A stretch of DNA of 64,000 nucleotides, from NCBI RefSeq assembly GCF_020035535.1, contig NZ_CP083349.1:620001-684000 (forward strand). The letters run 5' to 3'. A model generated the notes under the pieces. That model was not told where the DNA came from and searched no databases. It worked only from the letters and a program-made list of their open reading frames with translations. Of this stretch, positions 49,544 to 58,282 are shown one piece after another. Position numbers and translations under genes: made by a program. Source of the DNA: Ensifer adhaerens. Lineage in GTDB: Bacteria > Pseudomonadota > Alphaproteobacteria > Rhizobiales > Rhizobiaceae. Position 1 is the stretch's first letter, and every line of letters begins with the position of its first letter.

Positions 49544-51079
49544 TCATTCTCCTCGCGGATAGCGTTTGGATTCCTCGAGATTGTCGAGGTTCATATGGTT
49601 GCGCATGTAGCGCTCGGATGCCTTTTGCAGCGGCTGGTGATCCCAGGGGTAGTAGGCGCCGTTTCGCAGCGCCTCGTAGACCACCCAGCGCCGGGCCTGG
49701 CTTTCGCGTACAGCCGCATCGAAGGCGTCCATGTCCCAGTGGGCGGCGCACATGTCGCGAAACGCCTGCAAGGTTGCCGCCTGCACCGGCGTTTCCGGAT
49801 TGGCCGCGAGGTTTTTCAGTTCCAGCGGGTCGGCTTCGAGATCGTAGAGCTGATCCGGGTCGAGCGCGCAGTGGATGTATTTCCACTTGCCTTCGCGAAT
49901 GGCGACGAGCGGCGCGTAGGAGGCTTCCGCCGCATATTCCATCAGCACCGGCTCTGAGCGCTCCTCGCCGTTGATCATGGGCACGAGGTTGATGCCGTCG
50001 GTCCAGGGCTTGACCTCGTCCATGGAAATGCCGGCGAGGTCTGCAAGCGTCGGCGTCACGTCGAGGTTTGAGGTCGGCGCCAGGTGCAGGCCGGGCGCGA
50101 CGCCGGGTCCGGCGACCATCAGTGGCACCCGGGCTGAACCTTCGAAGAAGTTCATCTTGAACCACAGGCCGCGCTCGCCGAGCATGTCGCCATGATCCGA
50201 GCAGAAGAAGATCAGTGTGTCGTCGAGCATGCGGGTGCGGGTCAGCGTGTCCACGAGTTCGCCGACTTTTTCGTCGAGGTAGGAAATGTTGGCGAAATAG
50301 GCCCGGCGCGAGCGACGGATATTGTCTTCCGTCAGGTCGAAATTGCCGTAGTCGCAGGAATGCATGATGCGCTTCGAATGCGGATCCTGTTGATCCTCCG
50401 GCAGCATGCCGACCTCGGGCAGCAAGTGTTCGCAGTTCTCGTAGAGGTCCCAGAACTTCTTGCGCGCCACATAGGGGTCGTGCGGATGGGTGAACGAGAC
50501 CGTCAGGCACCAGGGGCGGCGCTCGGCGTCATCGTTTTCACGCGACAGCTGGTAGAGCTTCTGGTTGGCGAGGAAGGCAACCTCGTCGTCATATTCCATC
50601 TGGTTGGTGATCTCGGCAACGCCGGCGCCGGTGACCGAACCGAGATTGTGATACCACCAGTCGATGCGCTCGCCGGGCTTGCGATAGTCCGGCGTCCAGC
50701 CGAAATCGGCCGGGTAGATATCGGTCGTCAGGCGATCCTCGAAGCCGTGCAGTTGGTCCGGGCCAACGAAGTGCATCTTGCCCGACAGCGCCGTGTAGTA
50801 GCCGGCGCGGCGCAGGTGATGCGCATAGGTCGGGATCGAGGACTGGTACTCGGCGGCATTGTCGTAGACGCGGGTGCGGCTCGGCAATTGCCCGGCCATG
50901 AACGAGGCGCGGGCAGGGGCGCAGAGCGGCGACGAGGTGTAATTGTTGCGGAACCGGGCCGAGCGGGCGGCGAGCGCCTTCAGGTTCGGTGCATGCAGGA
51001 ACGCGGCCGGTCCGTCCGGAAAGAACTTTCCGTTCAACTGGTCGACCATGATGATCAGGATGTTCGGTCTTGCGGTCAT
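49544..51079 (-). CDS. betC: Choline-sulfatase
   Basis: 511-residue type-I sulfatase hydrolysing choline-O-sulfate to choline and sulfate. The N-terminus [19 protein letters not shown] holds metal-binding Asp residues. The formylglycine site is [22 protein letters not shown] (CxPxR, Cys modified). [23 protein letters not shown] and the C-terminal choline-sulfatase domain follow. This gene inside bet operons is typical of Sinorhizobium. It overlaps betI by 4 bases (ATGA) and is 1 base from betB. Confidence 0.95.
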   Translation of the reverse strand: MTARPNILIIMVDQLNGKFFPDGPAAFLHAPNLKALAARSARFRNNYTSSPLCAPARASFMAGQLPSRTRVYDNAAEYQSSIPTYAHHLRRAGYYTALSGKMHFVGPDQLHGFEDRLTTDIYPADFGWTPDYRKPGERIDWWYHNLGSVTGAGVAEITNQMEYDDEVAFLANQKLYQLSRENDDAERRPWCLTVSFTHPHDPYVARKKFWDLYENCEHLLPEVGMLPEDQQDPHSKRIMHSCDYGNFDLTEDNIRRSRRAYFANISYLDEKVGELVDTLTRTRMLDDTLIFFCSDHGDMLGERGLWFKMNFFEGSARVPLMVAGPGVAPGLHLAPTSNLDVTPTLADLAGISMDEVKPWTDGINLVPMINGEERSEPVLMEYAAEASYAPLVAIREGKWKYIHCALDPDQLYDLEADPLELKNLAANPETPVQAATLQAFRDMCAAHWDMDAFDAAVRESQARRWVVYEALRNGAYYPWDHQPLQKASERYMRNHMNLDNLEESKRYPRGE

Positions 51080-51678
51080 GCGGCCGTTCCCCGGTATTTG
51101 AGCCGATCGATGTGCGAGGTGACGTAGTCTTCCGTGAGTGCGATCGAGGCTTCGATGCTGATGGGCGCGGAGCGCAGACTCTGGCGGATATAAAGCCCGT
51201 CGATCATCGCAGCAGCGCCTTCGGCAATGCGTTCCGCGTCATCGTCGGCACAAAGAGCCTTGAGGCTTGCCATGAGATTGGAGCGCAAGCGCCGGGCATA
51301 GACCACGAGCAGCCGCCGCACCTCTTCCGACCGCTGCGCCTCCGAATAGAAGGCGAGCCATGCGGCAATCGTATCGGGAGCGAACTGGCTTGCCTGGAAG
51401 GAGACGCGGATGAGTGCGCTCAGCCTTTCGTGCGGGCTGACGACTGCGCGAAGCGCTGTCACCGTGTCGTTGCGCAATTGCCTTAGAAGGCTGCGGATCG
51501 TCTCGATCAGCAATTGTTCCTTGCTGCCGAAATAGTGGTGGGCAAGGGCAGGGGAGACGCCGGCCTGGCGGGCGATCTCGGACATGGTGACGGTCAGCGT
51601 GCCCTGGTCGCCGATCACGCGCAACGCTGCGTCCACCAGCGCCTTGCGGCGCACCGGCTCCATCCCGACCTTCGGCAT
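51076..51678 (-). CDS. betI: Choline-responsive TetR-family repressor
   Basis: 200-residue BetI. It starts MPKVGMEPVRRKALVDAALRVIGDQG and has the TetR HTH VTMSEIARQAGVSPALAHHYFGSKEQLL, followed by the ligand-binding helices with AWLAFYSEAQRSEEVRRLLVVYARRLRSNL. It represses betICBA without choline. A perfect inverted repeat 32 bp upstream of its ATG (51711-51730) is the likely operator. It is the first gene of the operon. Confidence 0.95.
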   Translation of the reverse strand: MPKVGMEPVRRKALVDAALRVIGDQGTLTVTMSEIARQAGVSPALAHHYFGSKEQLLIETIRSLLRQLRNDTVTALRAVVSPHERLSALIRVSFQASQFAPDTIAAWLAFYSEAQRSEEVRRLLVVYARRLRSNLMASLKALCADDDAERIAEGAAAMIDGLYIRQSLRSAPISIEASIALTEDYVTSHIDRLKYRGTAA

Positions 51679-51710
51679 CCGTCTCTCCCTTGACGGTGGT
51701 CAGTTTATTT

Positions 51711-51730
51711 TTGATTGACTCATCAATCAA
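51711..51730. promoter_or_regulatory. Likely BetI operator
   Basis: TTGATTGA (51711-51718) and TCAATCAA (51723-51730) are perfect complements around CTCA, flanked by T- and A-rich DNA. It lies between betI and the divergent hdeD gene, so it could serve both. Confidence 0.7.
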
Positions 51731-51823
51731 TAAAAATCTTCGGTGTTTTTGCTTTCCTTTTTCGAAGAAATCCGGCTCAATCCTCCGGTAGCGATCCTGA
51801 GTCTCGAAAGACTGGAGGTTGAA

Positions 51824-52372
51824 ATGACCCATGCATTCGATCATGGCGACAAGACTGCTATTGCCGGCAAATGGGGATGGTTCGTAGCACTCGGCGTGCT
51901 GTTGATCATGTGCGGTGGTCTTGCCTTCGGCAATCTGCTGATGGCGACCGTCGCCTCGGTCTACTATGTCGGGATCATCATGCTGGTCGGCGGGCTCTTC
52001 AACCTCGCCCATGCCTTCCAGGTCAAGGGCTGGGACAGCGTGCTCTACTGGGGGCTGAGCGGCGCCTGCTATACGATCGCCGGTCTCTTTGCCTTCATCA
52101 ATCCCGTGCTCGCCTCGTCCTTCCTCACCTTCGTGATGGCGATCGCGCTAATCGTCGCCGGCTGCTTCCGCATCTGGGTGGGGCTGAAGCTCCGGCCCGT
52201 GCAGGGCTGGGGATGGGTGGCCCTCGGCGGACTGGTCACGCTTGTGGCCGGCCTCATTATCGCCGCCGGCTGGCCAGTCAACAGCCTCTGGATCCTCGGC
52301 CTGTTCCTCGCCGTCGACCTCGTGATGCAGGGCCTGTCGCTGATCGCCTTTGGCGTGCTGGCAAAGGGGTGA
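51824..52372 (+). CDS. HdeD family acid-resistance-type membrane protein
   Basis: 182 residues with six predicted membrane helices in three pairs, the HdeD/DUF308 layout: WGWFVALGVLLIMCGGLAFGN, VASVYYVGIIMLVGGLFNLAHAFQ, GLSGACYTIAGLFAF, and so on. HdeD contributes to acid resistance at high density in E. coli; the role here is unknown. GGAGG lies 6 bases before the ATG at 51824. It is divergent from betI across a 145-bp region that holds the BetI operator. Confidence 0.88.
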   Translation: MTHAFDHGDKTAIAGKWGWFVALGVLLIMCGGLAFGNLLMATVASVYYVGIIMLVGGLFNLAHAFQVKGWDSVLYWGLSGACYTIAGLFAFINPVLASSFLTFVMAIALIVAGCFRIWVGLKLRPVQGWGWVALGGLVTLVAGLIIAAGWPVNSLWILGLFLAVDLVMQGLSLIAFGVLAKG

Positions 52373-52513
52373 TCTGCCCTCGATCCGTAGAGTTGCGAGC
52401 GCAGTGACGGTCGGTGCGCAAGTGCCGGCCTCAGCGCTGTGGCTCGTCTCAGCGATTGCTCATGAAACCACTGATTTCATTAGAGCGTTTGCAGCCGACT
52501 GGCACAGTTGCGG

Positions 52514-52542
52514 TTGTCACATAGCTTTCATCAAAGCTTCAT
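52514..52542 (+). promoter_or_regulatory. Candidate PHO box upstream of the EAL-CBS-GGDEF gene
   Basis: Three 7-mers at 11-bp periodicity: TTGTCAC (52514), CTTTCAT (52525) and GCTTCAT (52536). This matches the PhoB pattern of CTGTCAT-like repeats with 4-base spacers. It is 80 bp upstream of the ATG at 52623, so phosphate control by PhoB is plausible. Confidence 0.5.
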
Positions 52543-52622
52543 AATGGGGAAAGACTTCCTTGACGGTTGGCGGCCATGTTGCGGGCGTCTGATCGTCCGT
52601 TCCCACATTTCTGGAGCCCGGC

Positions 52623-54419
52623 ATGTCCGCCGCCCCCGCCGAAATTCTCTCGCTGCGCCGGTTCGGCGACGACCAGATCGTCACGCTTGCGAAGCTCGTG
52701 ATCGAGAGCGCCTTCCAGCCGATCGCGGAAGCCGCGACCGGTACCGTCTTCGGTTACGAATCCTTGATGCGCGGCTTCCACAAGCTCGGCTTCGCCTCGC
52801 CGCTGGAATTGCTCGACAAGGCCGAAGAAGCCGGACAGCTGCTGGCACTGGAGCACATGATCAACAGCCGCGCCGTCGCCGGTTTCGCGACGCTGCCCGA
52901 TCATTCCGCACGCACGCTGTTCCTCAATTTCGACTCGCGCCTCGTCGGTGGCGAGGGGGATATCGTTGAGCGCCTCGTCAACCACCTGAAGCGCGCCAAC
53001 ATCGCCCCGTCGTCGCTCTGCTTCGAGCTTTCCGAGCGCTTCGACGGCGGCAAGATGCCGGATTTCTCGGCGCTGGTGCGCGACCTCCGGCTCGCCGGCT
53101 TCAAGCTGGCAATCGATGATTTCGGCGCCGGTTTCAACGGGCTGAAGCTGCTTTGCGACCAACCGGTCGATTATGTGAAGATCGACAGGCACTTCATCTC
53201 GGGCATCGAGGCCGACGCCCGCAAGCGTCACCTCGTGCGCCACACGGTCAACACCGCCCATGTGCTTGGCACGCGTGTCATTGCCGAAGGCGTCGAGACG
53301 GAAGCGGAGTTTCTCACCTGCCGTGACCTCGGCTGTGATCTCGTGCAGGGATACTACGTCGCCCGGCCGACGACCCATCTCAGCGAGCTTCTTCCCGCCT
53401 ATCCGCATCTCGATCAAAGTGTCAGCGGCAGACGCACCTCCTCTTCGCTTGACGGTATCCTGATCCGCAAGCAGATCGAGCAGCTGCCGACGGTGCGTGA
53501 GAGTGACGAGCTCGATTCCGTCTTCGATCTCTTCCGGCGAAATCCGCGCCAGGGCTTCTTTCCCGTCTTGAACGCCAATGGCGAACCGCGCGGCATCCTG
53601 CATGAGTATCACGTCAAGGAACTGATCTATCACCCCTTCGGCCGCGATCTCCTGAAGAACAGGATCTACCAGCGGCGGATCTCGCATTTTGCCAGCCCGG
53701 CACCGATCGCCGACCTCGACACGCCGGCGGACGAGATGCTGAAGATTTTCGCCGGCATGGACGGAAGCGATTGCCTGATCCTGACGGAGAACATGCGTTA
53801 CGCCGGCACGCTTTCGGCTTCGTCGCTCCTCAAGATCATCAACGAAAAACAGTTGAAGATGGCACAGGAGCAGAACCCACTGACGGGTCTGCCCGGCAAC
53901 CGCGCCATCCGCGACTATGTCCAGGACGCGATCCTCGATGGTGACCAGGCGCGCTACTTCTGCTATTGCGACTTCGACGATTTCAAACCCTTCAACGACA
54001 CCTACGGCTTCCAGAAGGGCGATCTTGCGATCACGCTCTTTGCAGCACTCCTGCGCCGCCATTTCATCGGCGAGGAGAAATTCCTCGGCCATGTCGGCGG
54101 CGACGACTTCTTCGTCGGCGTCAGTGGCTGCTCGGTGGAGGAACTCGAGGCGGTTCTGAACCGTCTGCTCGACGATTTCCGCTCCGATGTCTGCCAACTC
54201 TATTCGCCGGAACACCAGGCGGACGGCCGCATCAGTGGCCATGGCCGCGACGGCGCGCCGAAGGAATTCCCGTTGATGCGCTGCTCGATTGCCGTCCTGG
54301 GTCTGCCCGAAGGCTTCGTCTTTTCCGACGCCCAGGCCGTCAGCGCCCGCATCGCCGAAATCAAATCCCGGGCCAAGGCGAGCGATACCGGGCTTGTGAT
54401 GGATGCACTCGGCGGCTGA
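52623..54419 (+). CDS. EAL-CBS-GGDEF cyclic-di-GMP signalling protein
   Basis: 598-residue soluble protein with the order EAL (~20-255), paired CBS-like region (~280-405), GGDEF (~415-590). The EAL motif reads ESL (46-48), but the catalytic Glu and other sites are kept: LNFDS, ELSE, DDFGAG (165-170), VKIDR, EGVE and VQGYY. The GGDEF motif reads GGDDF (492-496), preceded by NPLTGLPGN. Phosphodiesterase activity is likely; cyclase activity is possible but uncertain. The CBS pair may bind adenine nucleotides. A candidate PHO box lies upstream. The gene is convergent with the TetR gene at 54421, one base beyond its stop. Confidence 0.9.
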   Translation: MSAAPAEILSLRRFGDDQIVTLAKLVIESAFQPIAEAATGTVFGYESLMRGFHKLGFASPLELLDKAEEAGQLLALEHMINSRAVAGFATLPDHSARTLFLNFDSRLVGGEGDIVERLVNHLKRANIAPSSLCFELSERFDGGKMPDFSALVRDLRLAGFKLAIDDFGAGFNGLKLLCDQPVDYVKIDRHFISGIEADARKRHLVRHTVNTAHVLGTRVIAEGVETEAEFLTCRDLGCDLVQGYYVARPTTHLSELLPAYPHLDQSVSGRRTSSSLDGILIRKQIEQLPTVRESDELDSVFDLFRRNPRQGFFPVLNANGEPRGILHEYHVKELIYHPFGRDLLKNRIYQRRISHFASPAPIADLDTPADEMLKIFAGMDGSDCLILTENMRYAGTLSASSLLKIINEKQLKMAQEQNPLTGLPGNRAIRDYVQDAILDGDQARYFCYCDFDDFKPFNDTYGFQKGDLAITLFAALLRRHFIGEEKFLGHVGGDDFFVGVSGCSVEELEAVLNRLLDDFRSDVCQLYSPEHQADGRISGHGRDGAPKEFPLMRCSIAVLGLPEGFVFSDAQAVSARIAEIKSRAKASDTGLVMDALGG

Positions 54420-54420
54420 G

Positions 54421-55011
54421 CTACAGCGAATGTGGTTCAGGCAGGCGGTGAGCCAGATAGTCGTGCATCTGTGCGAGCGCCATGTCCCGCGTCAACCCGC
54501 CCGACTGCAATCCGAGCCGCAACCATAGCCCATCGATAAGCGACGTGATGCCCAGTGCCGCTGCCTCGCATTCACCGGCCGGCAGAAGGTGCGACAGAGC
54601 GGAGAGTAGGTTCGATCGCATCCGGGCGTGGATGACCTTCTGGATTCGGGCAAGCTGGGGCTCGCGCGGCACTTCGGCGCAAAGCGAAAGCCACGCGTGG
54701 CAGACCGAGGGCTGGAAGAAGCGTTCTTCGAAATTCGCCTCGATGATTGCATCCAGGCGCTCGCGCGGCGTGCGTGCCCGATTGAGCCGCTCGACCACGG
54801 CTTCTTTTAGCGCCGCATTTGCCTCGCGCATCGCATGCTCGAAAAGCTCCTGCTTGTTGGCGAAATAGTGCAGCACGATGCCTTTGGACGCGCCGGCATG
54901 GGTCGCCACCTTCTCGAGTGTCGCGCCGGCCATCCCCTCCCTTTGCAGCACTTCGAAGGCTGCCCGGCGCAACTCGCGCCGCCGGATTTCACTTATTCTC
55001 GTCAGTCGCAT
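54421..55011 (-). CDS. BetI-like TetR family regulator
   Basis: 196 residues. The TetR HTH GATLEKVATHAGASKGIVLHYFANKQELFEHAM is followed by a BetI-type C-terminal domain (HAWLSLCAEVPREPQLARIQKVIHARMRSNLLSAL, ITSLIDGLWLRLGLQSG). It is clearly paralogous to BetI at 51076. The start at 55011 is preferred to a longer frame. It is divergent from choX, with a perfect 16-bp palindrome in the 102-bp gap. The context suggests control of choline uptake or use. Confidence 0.9.
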   Translation of the reverse strand: MRLTRISEIRRRELRRAAFEVLQREGMAGATLEKVATHAGASKGIVLHYFANKQELFEHAMREANAALKEAVVERLNRARTPRERLDAIIEANFEERFFQPSVCHAWLSLCAEVPREPQLARIQKVIHARMRSNLLSALSHLLPAGECEAAALGITSLIDGLWLRLGLQSGGLTRDMALAQMHDYLAHRLPEPHSL

Positions 55012-55041
55012 GGCCGCCTCCAAACGATTCCCACATTGACA

Positions 55042-55057
55042 ATCTTTCCGGAAAGAT
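55042..55057. promoter_or_regulatory. Palindromic operator between the BetI-like gene and choX
   Basis: ATCTTTCC/GGAAAGAT is a perfect 16-bp palindrome. ACATT (from 55034) and AATGT extend the symmetry imperfectly to ~32 bp. This is the expected site for the divergent TetR regulator. Confidence 0.6.
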
Positions 55058-55113
55058 CAAATGTTGACCCGTGGGACAATATTTAGTCTGCTTGGACAAG
55101 ATGGGAGAAAGCG

Positions 55114-56049
55114 ATGCCGAATATGAGACTGCTGATGTCCACCGCCGCGCTTGTCGCCGCCGCGAGCCCAGCCCTTGCTGGCGACCCGGACTCCTGTCGG
55201 CAGGTAAGGCTGGCTGAGCCCGGATGGAACGACCTGGCGTTCACGACGGGCGTAGGACTGACGGTGTTGAAGGCGCTCGGCTACGAGCCGGAGAGCAAGC
55301 TGCTCGGCATAGACGTGATCTACACCAGCCTTCGAAGCCAGGACCTCGACGTCTTCCTCGGCTATTGGGACCCGGCGATGGTCTCTTACTACAAGCCCTA
55401 CAAGGACGATGGGTCGGTCGAAACGGTGCGAACCAACTTGACTGGCGCAAAGTATACATTCGCCGTGCCCGACTATGTCTGGGATGCCGGTGTGAAGGAT
55501 TTCTCCGATCTCAAGACCTTTGCCGACAGGTTCGAAAAGAAGATGTACGGCATCGAGCCCGGTTCCAACCAGTTGATGCTTGATGCGGTCAAGGATCCAA
55601 GCCTCGGTCTCGATGGCTGGGAGGTGGTCGAATCGAGCGAGCAGGGGATGTTGGCGGAGGTGACTCGCCGGGCGCGGGACAAGTCCTTCATTGTGTTTCA
55701 GGGCTGGGCTCCGCATCCCATGAACACGGCGCTCTCGATAAAGTATCTGACCGGCGGCGACAAATTCTATGGGCCGGATTTCGGCGCGGCGACCGTCTCG
55801 ACGCAGGTTCGCAAGGGCTATCTGCAGGAATGCACGAACGTCGCCAAGCTTCTCAACAATCTGACGTTCGATATCGACTTCGAGAACCGCGGCATGGGTT
55901 ACTTGATGAATGATGGGCTGGCACCGGAGGAAGCCGGTGCTAAGGCGATCAAGGAAGAGCCGCAGCGTTTGGACGCCTGGCTCGCTGGTGTCACGACTTT
56001 TGATGGACAGCCGGGGTTGGCCGCGGTCAAGGCCGCGCTTGGACTGTGA
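55114..56049 (+). CDS. Choline-binding periplasmic protein (ChoX family)
   Basis: 311-residue type-II binding protein. The signal peptide ends SPALA/GD. The choline-cage residues known from ChoX are all conserved: Trp38 and Asp40 (EPGWNDL), Trp85 (GYWDPAM), Tyr121 (VPDYVWD), Asn152 (GSNQLML) and Trp198 (FQGWAPHP). It should therefore bind choline or acetylcholine. No ChoW permease or ChoV ATPase gene follows. Instead the next gene is an alpha/beta hydrolase overlapping by 4 bases. It may share a permease encoded elsewhere. Confidence 0.92.
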   Translation: MPNMRLLMSTAALVAAASPALAGDPDSCRQVRLAEPGWNDLAFTTGVGLTVLKALGYEPESKLLGIDVIYTSLRSQDLDVFLGYWDPAMVSYYKPYKDDGSVETVRTNLTGAKYTFAVPDYVWDAGVKDFSDLKTFADRFEKKMYGIEPGSNQLMLDAVKDPSLGLDGWEVVESSEQGMLAEVTRRARDKSFIVFQGWAPHPMNTALSIKYLTGGDKFYGPDFGAATVSTQVRKGYLQECTNVAKLLNNLTFDIDFENRGMGYLMNDGLAPEEAGAKAIKEEPQRLDAWLAGVTTFDGQPGLAAVKAALGL

Positions 56050-56906
56050 CCGCCATCGGCGAGCAGCAATGGACGACGTTGAAGCGGCGGATCGAGCTGC
56101 CCGGCGGACGCCAATTCGCCTATGTCGATCGCGGCGAGGGCCCGGCGCTGCTGCTCCTGCATGGATATTCCGATAGCAGTCGCAGCTTCTCGCTGATCGC
56201 TCCATTCCTTGCCGGTTACCGCCTGATCATTCCGGATCTTGCCGGGCACGGCGGCTCGAGAGCCGGCCCGGGATTGACGGTTGCTGATCTTGCCGGGGAC
56301 ATCGATTGTCTGGCCGCCAGACTCGGTCTGCGTGACATTGCGATCGTCGGCCACTCCATGGGAGCGATGATCGCCATAGCGCTCGCCGCCCGGCGCCCGG
56401 ATCTGATCGGGGCGCTCGGTTTGCTATCCGGCAGCCTGCAGCCCAGTCTCGGGGAGGGTAACCCGACTGCGCGGGCGATCCGCGCGCTCAAGGACCCGCT
56501 ACGTCCGGACCATCCGTTCTTCGATACCTGGCACGCCTGCAGCCGGCCGGTCGACGCCGCATTTCTCGCCCAGCTGCGCCGCGAGGCTGCGGAAATCCCA
56601 ATCCGGGTCTGGCACGCCATCCTCGACGACCTTGCCGCCATCGACCTTAATTCCGATGCGCGACAACTGCGGGTACCGGTGCTGGCCATTTCAGGCAGTG
56701 AGGATCCGCTTTTCGATGCGGGACACCGCCAGCAGCTTGCCGCAATGTTGGCTTCCATCCGTTCGATCACGCTGGAAGGGCATGGCCACAATCCGCACTG
56801 GGAGAGCCCCGGGCTCGTGGCCGAACATGTTCTCTCCTTCCTGTCGGCCGCGTTCGGTCCTCCCGGTTCGACAGAAACCCTTTCCGCGGCGCATCACCAG
56901 CGCTAG
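56046..56906 (+). CDS. Alpha/beta hydrolase coupled to the ChoX-like gene
   Basis: 286 residues. Oxyanion region [14 protein letters not shown], nucleophile elbow [15 protein letters not shown] (Ser), acid SGSEDPLFD and catalytic His in [13 protein letters not shown]. There is no signal peptide, so it is cytoplasmic. The GTG start overlaps the choX stop by 4 bases (GTGA), implying coupled translation and a shared function. A choline-ester hydrolase would fit this context, but that is inference; the family also includes many other esterases and lactonases. Confidence 0.88.
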   Translation: MTAIGEQQWTTLKRRIELPGGRQFAYVDRGEGPALLLLHGYSDSSRSFSLIAPFLAGYRLIIPDLAGHGGSRAGPGLTVADLAGDIDCLAARLGLRDIAIVGHSMGAMIAIALAARRPDLIGALGLLSGSLQPSLGEGNPTARAIRALKDPLRPDHPFFDTWHACSRPVDAAFLAQLRREAAEIPIRVWHAILDDLAAIDLNSDARQLRVPVLAISGSEDPLFDAGHRQQLAAMLASIRSITLEGHGHNPHWESPGLVAEHVLSFLSAAFGPPGSTETLSAAHHQR

Positions 56907-56938
56907 ATGTGGCGCATCAGCCAGCGCGAGGTAATGCC

Positions 56939-57937
56939 ATGTCCCTTCCATCGGAAATGAATTTCGTCGACCTTCCGACCCCGGGCGGGCCGGAAAACAT
57001 GATCCTGAAGAAAGGACCGTTGCCGGAGGTGAAGCCAGGCGACATCCTCGTTCGGGTAGAGGCGGCCGGTATCAATCGCCCTGACGTCCTGCAGCGCAAG
57101 GGCGATTATCCGCCGCCGCCGGGCGCAAGTCCGATCCTCGGCCTCGAAGTCGCGGGCGAGGTCGTGGCGCTGGGCGCGGGTGCCAAGGGCTTTCAGGTCG
57201 GCGACAAGGTCTGTGCGCTCGCCAATGGCGGCGGTTATGCGGAATATGCGGCAGTCCCCGCCACCCAAGCGCTCGCCTGGCCGAAGGGCTACGACGCGGT
57301 GAAGGCGGCGGCCTTGCCCGAAACCTTCTTCACCGTCTGGGCCAATGTCTTCGACATGGCGGGCCTCAAGGCGGGTGAGACAATCCTCATCCATGGCGGC
57401 TCGAGCGGTATCGGCACGACGGCGATCCAGCTTGCCAAGGCCTTGGGCGCCGAGGTCCTCGTCACGGCCGGCAGTGCCGAGAAATGTCGGGCTTGCGAGG
57501 CGCTCGGTGCAAGGCGCGCGATCAACTATCGCGACGAGGACTTCAAGACGGTCGTTCTCGAAGAGACCGGCGGGCGCGGCGTCGACGTCATTCTCGACAT
57601 GGTCGGCGGGCGTTACTTCGATCGCAACATCGCATCGCTTGCCAAGGACGGCCGCTTGTCGATCATCGCCTTCCTCGGCGGCGCCAAGGTCGAGGCGGCG
57701 AACATCGCGCCGATCCTGACGAAACGGCTGCATGTCATGGGCTCGGCCCTTCGTCCGCGCACGGCGGCGGAAAAGCAGGCGATCCGTGATGGCCTTGTCG
57801 AAAAGGTCTGGCCGTTGCTGGAAACAGGCAAGGTCGCGCCGGTCATTCATTCCGTCCTTCCCTTCAGCGCAGTGGCCGACGGTCACCGGCTGATGGAAGA
57901 GGGCGACCATATCGGCAAGATCATCATGTCCATGTGA
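56939..57937 (+). CDS. NAD(P)H-quinone oxidoreductase, zinc-independent MDR family
   Basis: 332 residues of the QOR/TP53I3-like branch. The catalytic-domain start [31 protein letters not shown] is followed by nucleotide-binding [31 protein letters not shown], then [13 protein letters not shown] and the C-terminal [27 protein letters not shown]. It probably reduces quinones with NADPH. GAGG precedes the ATG at 56939; it starts 32 bases after the hydrolase gene and may be in the same transcript. Its last 26 bases are tandemly duplicated just beyond the stop. Confidence 0.92.
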   Translation: MSLPSEMNFVDLPTPGGPENMILKKGPLPEVKPGDILVRVEAAGINRPDVLQRKGDYPPPPGASPILGLEVAGEVVALGAGAKGFQVGDKVCALANGGGYAEYAAVPATQALAWPKGYDAVKAAALPETFFTVWANVFDMAGLKAGETILIHGGSSGIGTTAIQLAKALGAEVLVTAGSAEKCRACEALGARRAINYRDEDFKTVVLEETGGRGVDVILDMVGGRYFDRNIASLAKDGRLSIIAFLGGAKVEAANIAPILTKRLHVMGSALRPRTAAEKQAIRDGLVEKVWPLLETGKVAPVIHSVLPFSAVADGHRLMEEGDHIGKIIMSM

Positions 57938-57963
57938 TCGGCAAGATCATCATGCCTATGTGA
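57912..57963 (+). repeat. Tandem 26-bp duplication across the end of the quinone oxidoreductase gene
   Basis: 57912-57937 and 57938-57963 are two adjacent copies differing at two positions (TCC versus CCT). Copy 1 holds the last codons and stop; copy 2 repeats them, including a second TGA. Confidence 0.9.
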
Positions 57964-58072
57964 ACTGCGGCACGACGATGGAATGCGATCTTCGACCATC
58001 GTCGGTCTTGTAATCGGTGACGGATCGCTTACCTTGACGTCATCAGCAACGAATAGAAAGGAAGGTGGTCCA

Positions 58073-58144
58073 ATGTCTAATGAGATTTCGGTCTTGGTGA
58101 AGGGCATGGAAGAGGTGAACGTGTCGAGGCAGCCCTCGGCGTGA
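58073..58144 (+). CDS. Possible 23-residue small ORF
   Basis: MSNEISVLVKGMEEVNVSRQ followed by PSA and a stop. A strong purine-rich ribosome site (AAGGAAGG) lies ~10 bases upstream, and a hairpin with T-run follows at 58201. No homologue is recognised. It could be a small protein or the translated part of a short regulatory RNA. In the rest of 57964-58282, a 9-bp inverted repeat (CGACGATGG 57973-57981 / CCATCGTCG 57996-58004) may end the quinone oxidoreductase transcript. Confidence 0.35.
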   Translation: MSNEISVLVKGMEEVNVSRQPSA

Positions 58145-58200
58145 TTCCCGCCTTCCTTCGGGTCTGAAAGCCCGGGCCATTCACACGGCCAGAACTCATG

Positions 58201-58228
58201 GAAGGGTCGCCTCGGGCGGCCCTTTTCC
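58201..58228 (+). terminator. Hairpin terminator after the small ORF
   Basis: AAGGGTCGCC/GGCGGCCCTT stem with a TCG loop and four T residues, about 60 bases beyond the small ORF and convergent to the DUF3750 gene. Confidence 0.6.
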
Positions 58229-58282
58229 ATTTTCAGTGTTTCACGCCAGAACCTTCGTACTCAAATGTTGGAACTGTGCAGA

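Noticed and set aside
46363..49974. Long plus-strand open frames opposite betA, betB and betC
   Set aside because: Antisense to intact, motif-complete bet genes; the sequence is low-complexity Arg/Asp/His/Gly.
52539..54242. 567-codon minus-strand frame opposite the EAL-CBS-GGDEF gene
   Set aside because: No family similarity and fully overlapped by a gene with conserved catalytic motifs.
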